This document shows, piece by piece, positions 35,671-42,727 of a DNA stretch of 64,000 nucleotides. Both the position numbers and the translations under genes were made by a program. The DNA is taken from assembly GCA_036267955.1 (NCBI GenBank), contig DATAVB010000118.1, positions 124,001 through 188,000 of the forward strand, in the 5' to 3' direction. The notes under the pieces were generated by a model. It did not search any database, was not told the origin of the DNA, and saw only the letters and a list, made by a program, of their open reading frames with translations. Numbering within the stretch: the stretch's first letter is position 1; each line of letters starts with the position of its first letter. This DNA comes from DATAVB01 sp036267955. GTDB taxonomy: Bacteria; Actinomycetota; Actinomycetes; Mycobacteriales; QHCD01.

Positions 35671-36867
35671 ATGAATCGTCATTTCGTGCGCCGCGGCCTC
35701 GCGGCGACAACACTCATCGGCGGGTTGAGCAGTGCCGGATTCATCGGCGCCGGCCACGCCTCCGCCTCCTCGCAGAACACGTCGTCGGCACCGGTCGCTC
35801 CGGCGACACCCCCGATTGGGACCCTCACTCAGGTGAACACCGGCCTCCGCCGCCCGGCCGGAGTATCCGCGTTCAACGGCACCGTGTACATGTCGAACAC
35901 CAGCCGAAACCAGGTGACCGCGCAGAACACGCAGACGGGCGTGTCAGCGCCGGTGGCGGGGCTTTTCACGGGGGTCGGCGAGAGCGGGGATGGTGGTCCG
36001 GCGACCGCTGCCACCTTGACCGGGCCGACGGGCACCGCCGAGGATGCGGCCGGCAACGTCTACATTGCCGATACCCATGACAACGTTGTCCGCAAGGTCG
36101 ACGTGTCCAGCGGGATCATCACCCGCTTCGCCGGAACAGGCGCGGCCGGTCACGGAGGACTGGGCCGGGCGACTCACGCGAAGCTGGACGAGCCGCAGGG
36201 CGTGGCGGTCAACGCGGCGGGTGACGTGTTCGTCGCCGACACCCTGAACAACCGGGTGGACGAGGTACTGCCCAACGGTCTCATCGTCGCCTTCGCCGGC
36301 AACGGCAAGCCCGGCTACAGGGGTGATGGCCACAAGGCGAAGGGAGCCGAGCTCACTGAGCCGACCGCAGTGGCCGTAGATGCTGCAGGCAACGTGTACA
36401 TCGCGGACGCGTCCAACAATGTCGTCCGGCGCGTCGCCGCCACCACCGGGGTCATCACCACGGTAGCGGGCGATTTCGCGGCCGATCAGGCGAACGACGG
36501 CCTGGGTGGTTTCAGCGGCGACGGCGGCCCGGCGACCTCCGCCCAGCTGAGCGACCCGCAAGGAGTGGCCCTGGACTCAGCGGGCGACCTGTTCATCGCC
36601 GACCGGTTGAACAACGCGATCCGGGAAGTCACCCCCAACGGCAACATTTTCACCGTGGTCAGCCAGGCAGGCGCCGATGGCGCGATCCCGATAGCCGGTG
36701 CCGAGACCAACGGACCGGCGACGGCCTCCAAGCTCAATGGCCCCACCGCGGTGGCCGTCGATAACTCCACCGGCACGCTGTGGATCGCGGATACCTCCAA
36801 CAGCCGGATTTCCCAGGTCACCGGCCTGGCCCATTCCGGGGACGCTCCCGGCCCGGTCGCGCGGTGA
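35671..36867 (+). CDS. Secreted NHL-repeat beta-propeller protein
   Basis: The protein is 398 aa, from ATG 35671. The N-terminal signal (FVRRGLAATTLIGGLSSAGF) is cleaved near HASASS. At least five NHL-type repeats follow, each with a pattern like P-x-G-V-A-V-D-AAGNVYIADxxNNxVR, e.g. EPTAVAVDAAGNVYIADASN and DPQGVALDSAGDLFIADRLN. The repeats should fold into a propeller that binds proteins or ligands outside the cell. The phospholipase gene begins 49 bp after the stop on the same strand, so the two may act together. Confidence 0.85.
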   Translation: MNRHFVRRGLAATTLIGGLSSAGFIGAGHASASSQNTSSAPVAPATPPIGTLTQVNTGLRRPAGVSAFNGTVYMSNTSRNQVTAQNTQTGVSAPVAGLFTGVGESGDGGPATAATLTGPTGTAEDAAGNVYIADTHDNVVRKVDVSSGIITRFAGTGAAGHGGLGRATHAKLDEPQGVAVNAAGDVFVADTLNNRVDEVLPNGLIVAFAGNGKPGYRGDGHKAKGAELTEPTAVAVDAAGNVYIADASNNVVRRVAATTGVITTVAGDFAADQANDGLGGFSGDGGPATSAQLSDPQGVALDSAGDLFIADRLNNAIREVTPNGNIFTVVSQAGADGAIPIAGAETNGPATASKLNGPTAVAVDNSTGTLWIADTSNSRISQVTGLAHSGDAPGPVAR

Positions 36868-36916
36868 CCTCCAGCGTCATGCGTCGCTACGCCTACGAGA
36901 GATAAAGGATCAATTC

Positions 36917-38521
36917 GTGACTGAAGAACGCAACGATACGTTCGCTTCCAAGCCGTGGCATGCCAAGATCTCGCGCCGCGGCTTCATCGGCGGCGGACTC
37001 GCCGTGGCCGGCGCCGCCGGGTTTGCCGGCTTCCTGCCCGACAGCCTGCTGCAGGCCGCCGCCGCGTCGCCCGCCACTCATAAAGGCAGCTTCAACCTGA
37101 GCCAGGTCAAGCACCTGGTGTTCTTGATGATGGAAAATCGGAGCTTCGACCATTACTACGGGGCGTACCCAGGTGTGGCGGGTTTCTCCGATCACCACGC
37201 CATCCGCCTGGCGAATGGGAACTCGGTGTTCCAGCAGCCCGATCCCAGCAACCCCGACGGCTACCTGGAGCCGTTCCACCTCGACACGGTCAACACTGGG
37301 GCGACCACCGTAAACTCACTCAGCCACGCCTGGGAAGATCAGCACGCCTCGTGGAATCTGGGGGCGATGGACGGCTGGCTGGCCGCCCATATGGCGCAGA
37401 ATGGCCCGGTTACGGGGCAGTACACGATGGGCTACTACACCCGCGATGATCTCCCATTTCACTGGGCGCTGGCCGATAACTTCACCCTTGGCGACCAGTA
37501 CCATTGCGCGGTGCTCGGTCCCACGAGCCCCAACCGGATCTTCTGGCAGAACGGCACCAACGATCCCCAGGGTCTCGGCGGTGGCCCCATCCTCGATACG
37601 GCAACCATTCCCGTCCAAACGTACGAGAGCGGGGCGGCGACGCTCTTCAAGGCCGGGATCAGTTTCAAGTGGTACGGCGTTTCCCCGGGGGACAACGAGG
37701 GCACGTGGCCGCGTTTCGCGGACGTCATGAACGGCCCGCCGGCCTTGAGCCGTCCGGCAATGGGAGTCGGGACTCTCTTCGGAGACGGCACTCCAGGGGG
37801 CATCGGCGATCCGGCCAACCCCACGATGGCGACCGACCCGGCTCATCCTTTCGAGGAGGACTGCGCGAACGGGGTTCTGCCCGACGTGTCGTTCCTTTAC
37901 CCGGGCAACAACCAGGAGCACCCGTCCAACACCCCGCCGCAGTCCGCCCTCGGTGCCCAAGGCATCGCCCAGAAGCTCGACGCCCTGGCGTCCAACGAGG
38001 AGCTCTGGAATACGACGGTGTTCGTTCTCGTATACGACGAGAACGATGGGTTTTTCGACCACGTCGTGCCGCCCACACCGAAGAAAGCTGATTTCCCTGA
38101 GGAGTTCGTGACAAAACTGTCTTCACAGGGCACTGGAACCATCGGTGGCGGTTGGCCGGTCGGCGCTGGCTTCCGTGTGCCGTGCACCATTATTTCGCCT
38201 TGGACAGTCGGCGGGAACATCTTCTCCGAGGTATCGGACCATACCTCCTGCCTGCGGCTCATCGAGTCGGTCGCCACGGCCGGGGGTCTATCGGGCCGCG
38301 GGCCGGTTACATTCCCCAACATCAGCCGCTGGCGGCGCCAGACCTTCGGTGACCTTACCGGCGCTCTCGGTCCCGGTAAGCCGAAGCCGGCGCCGACGAG
38401 CCCCGAATTCGACCCCGCCGTCCGCGCCGCCTTCGTGACGGCCCGCACCGACTCAGCCCAACTGCCGCTGCCCCCCATCCCCGGGCGGGACCAGACCATG
38501 CCAGTCCAGCCGAAGAAGTAG
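36917..38521 (+). CDS. Phosphocholine-type phospholipase C, Tat-exported
   Basis: The protein is 534 aa. GTG 36917 has AAAGGA upstream; longer readings overlap the NHL gene. The Tat signal is ISRRGFIGGGLAVAGAAGFA. The family nucleophile motif is E73-N-R-S-F-D-H79 (MMENRSFDHYYG). Further conserved blocks are GPTSPNRIFWQNG, EDCANGVLPDVSFLYPG and VYDENDGFFDHVVPP, which supply the metal ligands. Relatives hydrolyse phosphatidylcholine or sphingomyelin, or act as acid phosphatases. It is the last gene inside the island before the attR-like repeat. Confidence 0.9.
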   Translation: MTEERNDTFASKPWHAKISRRGFIGGGLAVAGAAGFAGFLPDSLLQAAAASPATHKGSFNLSQVKHLVFLMMENRSFDHYYGAYPGVAGFSDHHAIRLANGNSVFQQPDPSNPDGYLEPFHLDTVNTGATTVNSLSHAWEDQHASWNLGAMDGWLAAHMAQNGPVTGQYTMGYYTRDDLPFHWALADNFTLGDQYHCAVLGPTSPNRIFWQNGTNDPQGLGGGPILDTATIPVQTYESGAATLFKAGISFKWYGVSPGDNEGTWPRFADVMNGPPALSRPAMGVGTLFGDGTPGGIGDPANPTMATDPAHPFEEDCANGVLPDVSFLYPGNNQEHPSNTPPQSALGAQGIAQKLDALASNEELWNTTVFVLVYDENDGFFDHVVPPTPKKADFPEEFVTKLSSQGTGTIGGGWPVGAGFRVPCTIISPWTVGGNIFSEVSDHTSCLRLIESVATAGGLSGRGPVTFPNISRWRRQTFGDLTGALGPGKPKPAPTSPEFDPAVRAAFVTARTDSAQLPLPPIPGRDQTMPVQPKK

Positions 38522-38670
38522 CCGTCCTTGGTCCTTGTCGATGACAATGAAATGGTTGCATCAAGCTGGTCCTAGCGAGGCCGACGCATATATGCGTGCT
38601 CGCCAGACTATGCAATTGTTGCTGCCGCGCTCATCGGCGAGCACGACGAGCGAAGACGGCACTTGACTAA

Positions 38671-38758
38671 CTCATGACCCAGACGTCGCAGGTTCAATCC
38701 CTGCGCCGCTACCACACGGAAAGGCCCTCAACCACACAGGTCGAGGGCCTTTCTGCTG
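38671..38758 (+). repeat. attR-like direct repeat: degenerate tRNA-fMet 3' half plus hairpin
   Basis: This is the counterpart of 13440-13528. It starts at the anticodon loop (CTCATGACCC), keeps a mutated T-arm (GGTTCAATCC) and CCA, and ends with the AAAGGCCCTCAACC hairpin, whose right arm has one change. There is no 5' half, so it cannot be a working tRNA. It marks the right edge of the island. Confidence 0.85.
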
Positions 38759-38791
38759 GCTCGTGGACGGATACGTGGTTAGGCCTATCGC

Positions 38792-39553
38792 TCAGCTGTT
38801 GAGCATCCAGCGCAGCGTGTCCTGGATCTTCACGTCCCAGTACCGCCAATCGTGGTCGCCGCTGCTCAGCTCGGAAGTGAGGTCAATGCCCTTGCGCTGC
38901 GCGGTGTCGATGAATTTCCGGTTGCCCTCAACCAGGCCGTCCTCGGTGCCACACCACAGATAGAGCCGGGGCAGCCGCTCGCCGGCCCGCTCCAGCAGGG
39001 CGATGAGGTCGTCGTCGGTGCCGGTGATGTCACCGGGCCCGAATACCTTCGGCAGCACATCGGTCGCGCCGGCGCGCCGATGCAGGGCGGCGATGTCCAG
39101 CGCCCCGGACAGGCTTGCGGCCGCGGCGAACCGGTCCGGCTGGCGCAGTGCGAGCTTGAACGCCCCGTAGCCGCCCATCGACAGGCCCGCGACGTAGGTG
39201 TCCTCGGGCCGCTGTGACACCCGGAAGAGCTTGTGCACCAGGGCCGGCAGCTCCTCGGAGATGAACTGCCAATAGCGGTTGCCGTTCACCTCGTCGCTGT
39301 AGAAGCTGCGATGCACCTGCGGCATCACCACGGCCAAACCCAGCGGCGCCACGTACCGCTCGATCGAGGTGCGGCGCAGCCAGATCGTGTCGTCGTCGGA
39401 CAGGCCGTGCAGCAGATAGAGCACGGGCGGCTCATCGCCGCCTGCTTTACCGGTCATGCCGATCTGATGCGTCGTCTCCTGCGGCAGGATCACCGTCATT
39501 GACGTGCTCAGCTCGAGCGCTTCGGAAAAGAAATCGCAACGCAACAGTGCCAC
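38792..39553 (-). CDS. Alpha/beta hydrolase-fold esterase (esterase D-like)
   Basis: The protein is 253 aa and starts at ATG 39553 behind GGAGGG. The nucleophile elbow is AGLSMGGYGAFK with Ser125, preceded by the oxyanion segment LYLLHGLSDDDTIW. The terminal His is likely in SGDHDWRYWD. It fits the tributyrin-esterase/S-formylglutathione-hydrolase-like group. It has no signal and no operon partner: it lies just outside the island's right edge and is divergent from the sugar ABC operon. Confidence 0.88.
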   Translation of the reverse strand: MALLRCDFFSEALELSTSMTVILPQETTHQIGMTGKAGGDEPPVLYLLHGLSDDDTIWLRRTSIERYVAPLGLAVVMPQVHRSFYSDEVNGNRYWQFISEELPALVHKLFRVSQRPEDTYVAGLSMGGYGAFKLALRQPDRFAAAASLSGALDIAALHRRAGATDVLPKVFGPGDITGTDDDLIALLERAGERLPRLYLWCGTEDGLVEGNRKFIDTAQRKGIDLTSELSSGDHDWRYWDVKIQDTLRWMLNS

Positions 39554-39742
39554 GGTGTGTCCCTCCGGCGAGGTCTCGGCTCCGCGGCAAGCCTAACCGG
39601 TCCACAACGGCAGGTCCGTGATCGTCGTAGGTACGCCGAGGCCGGACCCGGTCGGTAGGTCGTGGCTGGGCGAACCGACACCAGGCGTGCTTCGGCGTTC
39701 GCGGGCGGCCGGCCTGAGCCGATCGGCGGGTCAACCGACGCC

Positions 39743-39772
39743 CGGTTGCATCAGGCCATTATGATGCAACCG
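39743..39772 (+). promoter_or_regulatory. Perfect dyad 1 upstream of sugar ABC operon
   Basis: Arms CGGTTGCATCA and TGATGCAACCG (11 bp, perfect) are separated by GGCCATTA. The centre is at 39757.5. It is a likely operator for the operon starting at 39841. Confidence 0.6.
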
Positions 39773-39784
39773 ACGGTCATGCGG

Positions 39785-39810
39785 ATGACCTGGGGGCAGA
39801 GCCAGGTCAT
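39785..39810 (+). promoter_or_regulatory. Perfect dyad 2 upstream of sugar ABC operon
   Basis: Arms ATGACCTGG and CCAGGTCAT (9 bp, perfect) are separated by GGGCAGAG. The centre is 40 bp from that of dyad 1 and the right edge is 30 bp before the start codon. It may be a second operator or a leader hairpin. Confidence 0.5.
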
Positions 39811-39840
39811 AGGCGATCAGGCCGAGGAGGCTCGTCCTAG

Positions 39841-40869
39841 ATGAAATTTGCTCGCTATGGCGCTTTGATTGCCGTTCTGGTGTTCGTGATTGTCGGTATC
39901 GCGACCGGCTCGCGGACCCGATCCGGTGGCGGCGGTGGGCATGTCAAGGGTTCGTTCAAGTTGGGTCTGATTACCAAGACGAACTCCAACCCCTACTTCG
40001 TCTCGATGCTGGCCTCGGCGAAGGCGGAGGCCAAAGCCAAGAACGTCCAACTGCTGTCGGCCGCCGGCAAGCTCGACGGTGACAACCAGAGCCAGGTCGA
40101 CGCCGTGGAGAACATGATCGCGGCCGGGGTCAAGGCCATCATGATCGTGCCGAACGATTCGACCGGCATCATTCCGGCCCTGCAAGAGGCGCAGAAACAC
40201 GGCATTTACATCGTCGATCTGGACACGCAGACCACCGGCAACAAAGGCGTGGATGTCACCTATGCCACCGATAACTTCCAGGCCGGAGTGCAGCAGGGAA
40301 AATACGTCAAGGCGGCGCTCGGTTCGAAGAAGCCACGGATCGCGATGCTGGATCTGGAGCTGGGGAATCAGACCGGCGATCAACGGCACAACGGATTCCT
40401 GCAGGGCATGGGAATCAAGGACAACAGCCCGGACATCTCCGGGCGAGGCAATACGAATGGTGATCAGGGGCAGGGGCAGAGCATTCTGGAAAACCTGCTG
40501 CAGAAGGATTCGAAGATCAACGCTGTGTATTCGATCAACGAGGCGGCGGCGATGGGCGGGGCGACCGCGATCAAGGAGGCCGGCAAGAGCAGTGCCATCG
40601 TGCTCGGCGCCATCGATGGCGGGTGCAGCACCCTGCCGTCGGTCAAGGCCGGCTCGCCCGCCGCGACCGTGATGCAGTTTCCCGGCAAGATGGCGAAGCT
40701 CGGCATCGATACCTCGGTCGCCTACATTCGCAACGGCGTGAAACCCAAGGTCCCGTCGGCCGGATTTATCGACACCGGAGAACAGTTGATCACCGACAAA
40801 CCTATAAAAGGGCTACCGTCGCAGAACACCGACTGGGGTCTGCAGCATTGCTGGGGTGGTAAGTCATGA
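39841..40869 (+). CDS. Sugar ABC transporter substrate-binding protein (ribose/fructose type)
   Basis: The protein is 342 aa, from ATG 39841 with GAGGAGG about 10 bases upstream. An N-terminal hydrophobic segment (ALIAVLVFVIVGIATG) has no lipobox Cys, so it is a membrane-anchored or cleaved protein rather than a lipoprotein. The body fits the type-I periplasmic fold: LGLITKTNSNPYFVSMLASA, GVKAIMIVPNDSTGIIPALQ and VDLDTQTTGNKGVDVTYATD, resembling FrcB-type proteins. It is the first gene of a tightly overlapping operon with permease and ATPase. The ligand is a sugar or cyclitol, not decidable here. Confidence 0.88.
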   Translation: MKFARYGALIAVLVFVIVGIATGSRTRSGGGGGHVKGSFKLGLITKTNSNPYFVSMLASAKAEAKAKNVQLLSAAGKLDGDNQSQVDAVENMIAAGVKAIMIVPNDSTGIIPALQEAQKHGIYIVDLDTQTTGNKGVDVTYATDNFQAGVQQGKYVKAALGSKKPRIAMLDLELGNQTGDQRHNGFLQGMGIKDNSPDISGRGNTNGDQGQGQSILENLLQKDSKINAVYSINEAAAMGGATAIKEAGKSSAIVLGAIDGGCSTLPSVKAGSPAATVMQFPGKMAKLGIDTSVAYIRNGVKPKVPSAGFIDTGEQLITDKPIKGLPSQNTDWGLQHCWGGKS

Positions 40870-41870
40870 CCGCCGCCGAGGCGACCCGCTCGCGGAGCAC
40901 GACCCGGCTGATCGACCTGACCGACCTGGTCTTTCGTACCCCGGTCCTGGGGCCATTGGCCGCGCTGCTCATCGCGGTGATGGTTTTCGCGTTGACCACC
41001 GACACGTTCTTCACCGTCGATAACCTGTCGCTGGTGTTGCAGCAGTCGGTGGTGGTCGGCACGCTCGCTCTCGGGCAGACCCTCATCATTCTCACCGCGG
41101 GCATCGACCTGGCCAATGGCTCGATCATGGTGATCGGCACCCTGGTCATCGCCAAAGAGGCCGGCCACACCCATGCCTCGCAGGTCGGTCTGCTGGTGAT
41201 CGGCACGCTGATATGCGGCCTGCTCGGCGCGATCAATGGGATGTTGGTGTCCCGGCTGAAATTGCCGCCGTTCATCGTGACGCTCGGTGCTTTGACGGTC
41301 CTTCAGGCGGTCGCGCGGCTCTACACGACCCAGACCCTCGTGGCTCCCGGCGGTCCGCTGACGTTCCTGTCCGGTGGCTATTTTCTGTACGGAAAATTCC
41401 AGGTCACCTATGGGGTCGTGCTGGTGCTGCTCACCGCCGGCGTGCTGCACTACTCGCTGACTCGTACGGCATGGGGCCGGCACGTCTATGCGGTCGGCAA
41501 TGATCCGGAGGCGGCCAAGCGTACGGGTATTGCCGTTCAGCCGGTACTGATTTCGGTGTACGTGCTGGCGGGGCTGCTGTATGCGCTGGCCGCGTGGCAG
41601 TCGTTCGGTCGGAGCCCGGCCACGTCGGCGAATGCGTTTCCCACCGCCAACCTGGACACGATCACCGCGGTGGTTATTGGCGGGACCAGCCTGTTCGGTG
41701 GCCGCGGCACGGTGTTGGGTAGCTATATCGGCGCCCTGATCGTGCTGGTATTGCAGTCGGGCCTGACCCAGGCCGGAATCGATCCGCTCTATCAGTCGGT
41801 GGCCACCGGTATCCTGGTTATCCTCGCTGTTGCCGTCGATCAGGTCACCCGACGGAGGTCGACCCGATGA
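40866..41870 (+). CDS. Sugar ABC transporter permease (RbsC/FrcC type)
   Basis: The protein is 334 aa. ATG 40866 overlaps the binding-protein stop by four bases. About ten hydrophobic helices are seen. The family motif GIDLANGSIMVIGTLVIAKE and the later AWGRHVYAVGNDPEAAKRTG and VVIGGTSLFGGRGTVLGSYI are diagnostic of the BPD-transp-2 family. It probably forms the homodimeric pore of the importer. It again overlaps the next gene by ATGA. Confidence 0.92.
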   Translation: MTAAEATRSRSTTRLIDLTDLVFRTPVLGPLAALLIAVMVFALTTDTFFTVDNLSLVLQQSVVVGTLALGQTLIILTAGIDLANGSIMVIGTLVIAKEAGHTHASQVGLLVIGTLICGLLGAINGMLVSRLKLPPFIVTLGALTVLQAVARLYTTQTLVAPGGPLTFLSGGYFLYGKFQVTYGVVLVLLTAGVLHYSLTRTAWGRHVYAVGNDPEAAKRTGIAVQPVLISVYVLAGLLYALAAWQSFGRSPATSANAFPTANLDTITAVVIGGTSLFGGRGTVLGSYIGALIVLVLQSGLTQAGIDPLYQSVATGILVILAVAVDQVTRRRSTR

Positions 41871-42631
41871 GCACTCCAATCCTGCAGGCTCGCAATATCG
41901 TCAAGAAATACGGCCATGTCACGGCGATCCGTGGCGCCGATTTCGATCTCGAGGCCGGCGAGGTGCTGGCCGTGGTCGGCGATAACGGGGCCGGGAAATC
42001 GACTCTGATCAAGGTGTTGTCCGGGGACGTGATTCCGGATTCCGGCGAGGTGTTGCTGGACGGCAAGCAGGTGAATTTCAAGAGCCCGGCCGATGCGCAG
42101 GGCGCCGGTATCGAAACCGTCTACCAGGATCTCGCGGTAGCGCCGTCATTGGATATCGCGACCAACCTCTTCCTGGGGCGGGAGATCCGCAAACCGGGCC
42201 TGCGGGGCAAGGTCTTCCGGTCGTTGGACATTACGAAAATGCAGGACGAGGCGCGCAACTACCTCGATCAGCTCGGCATCATGACCGTCCAGTCGATTAC
42301 CCAGCCGGTGGAGAGCCTGTCCGGTGGTCAGCGCCAGAGCGTCGCGGTGGCCCGAGCCGCCGCGTTCGGCAGCAAGGTCGTCATCATGGATGAGCCGACG
42401 GCCGCGCTGGGCGTGCGCGAGTCCGGCCAGGTGGTCCAACTGATTCGGCGGATCCGCGACCGCGGCGTTCCGGTGGTGGTGATCAGCCACAACATGCCGA
42501 TCGTGTTCGATGTCGCCGACCGGATTCACATTCACCGACTCGGTCAGCGGGCTGCCGTCGTCCGGCCCGCCGATGTCAGCATGAATGACGTGGTGGGCAT
42601 CATGACCGGCGCAATAGAAGCGCCGAGCTGA
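41867..42631 (+). CDS. Sugar ABC transporter ATP-binding protein (single domain, FrcA type)
   Basis: The protein is 254 aa, from ATG 41867. Walker A is GDNGAGKSTLI, the signature is ESLSGGQRQSVAVARAA, Walker B is KVVIMDEPTAALG and the H-loop VVISHNMP is present. Unlike RbsA or MglA it has only one ATPase domain, as in the FrcBCA fructose system. Thus all three components of one importer are in frame-coupled order. The PHP metallohydrolase gene follows after 96 bp. Confidence 0.9.
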   Translation: MSTPILQARNIVKKYGHVTAIRGADFDLEAGEVLAVVGDNGAGKSTLIKVLSGDVIPDSGEVLLDGKQVNFKSPADAQGAGIETVYQDLAVAPSLDIATNLFLGREIRKPGLRGKVFRSLDITKMQDEARNYLDQLGIMTVQSITQPVESLSGGQRQSVAVARAAAFGSKVVIMDEPTAALGVRESGQVVQLIRRIRDRGVPVVVISHNMPIVFDVADRIHIHRLGQRAAVVRPADVSMNDVVGIMTGAIEAPS

Positions 42632-42727
42632 CCGCGGGCTCACATCCTGCTCCGCAAATCTCGTGGCTGATCGGTCGACGCGGCACTAGCATCATCGGGG
42701 AGTTCCTCACCGTCCGATTGGAGCAGT

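Noticed and set aside
36698..36916. N-terminal extension of the phospholipase
   Set aside because: It overlaps the NHL gene; GTG 36917 has a ribosome site and directly precedes the Tat signal.
38671..38758. A second tRNA-Met gene
   Set aside because: Only the 3' half exists, the T-arm is mutated and a base is deleted; it is an att-type duplication.
40722..41879. 385-codon minus-strand reading opposite the sugar permease
   Set aside because: The opposite strand has a complete conserved permease; this reading has only biased composition.
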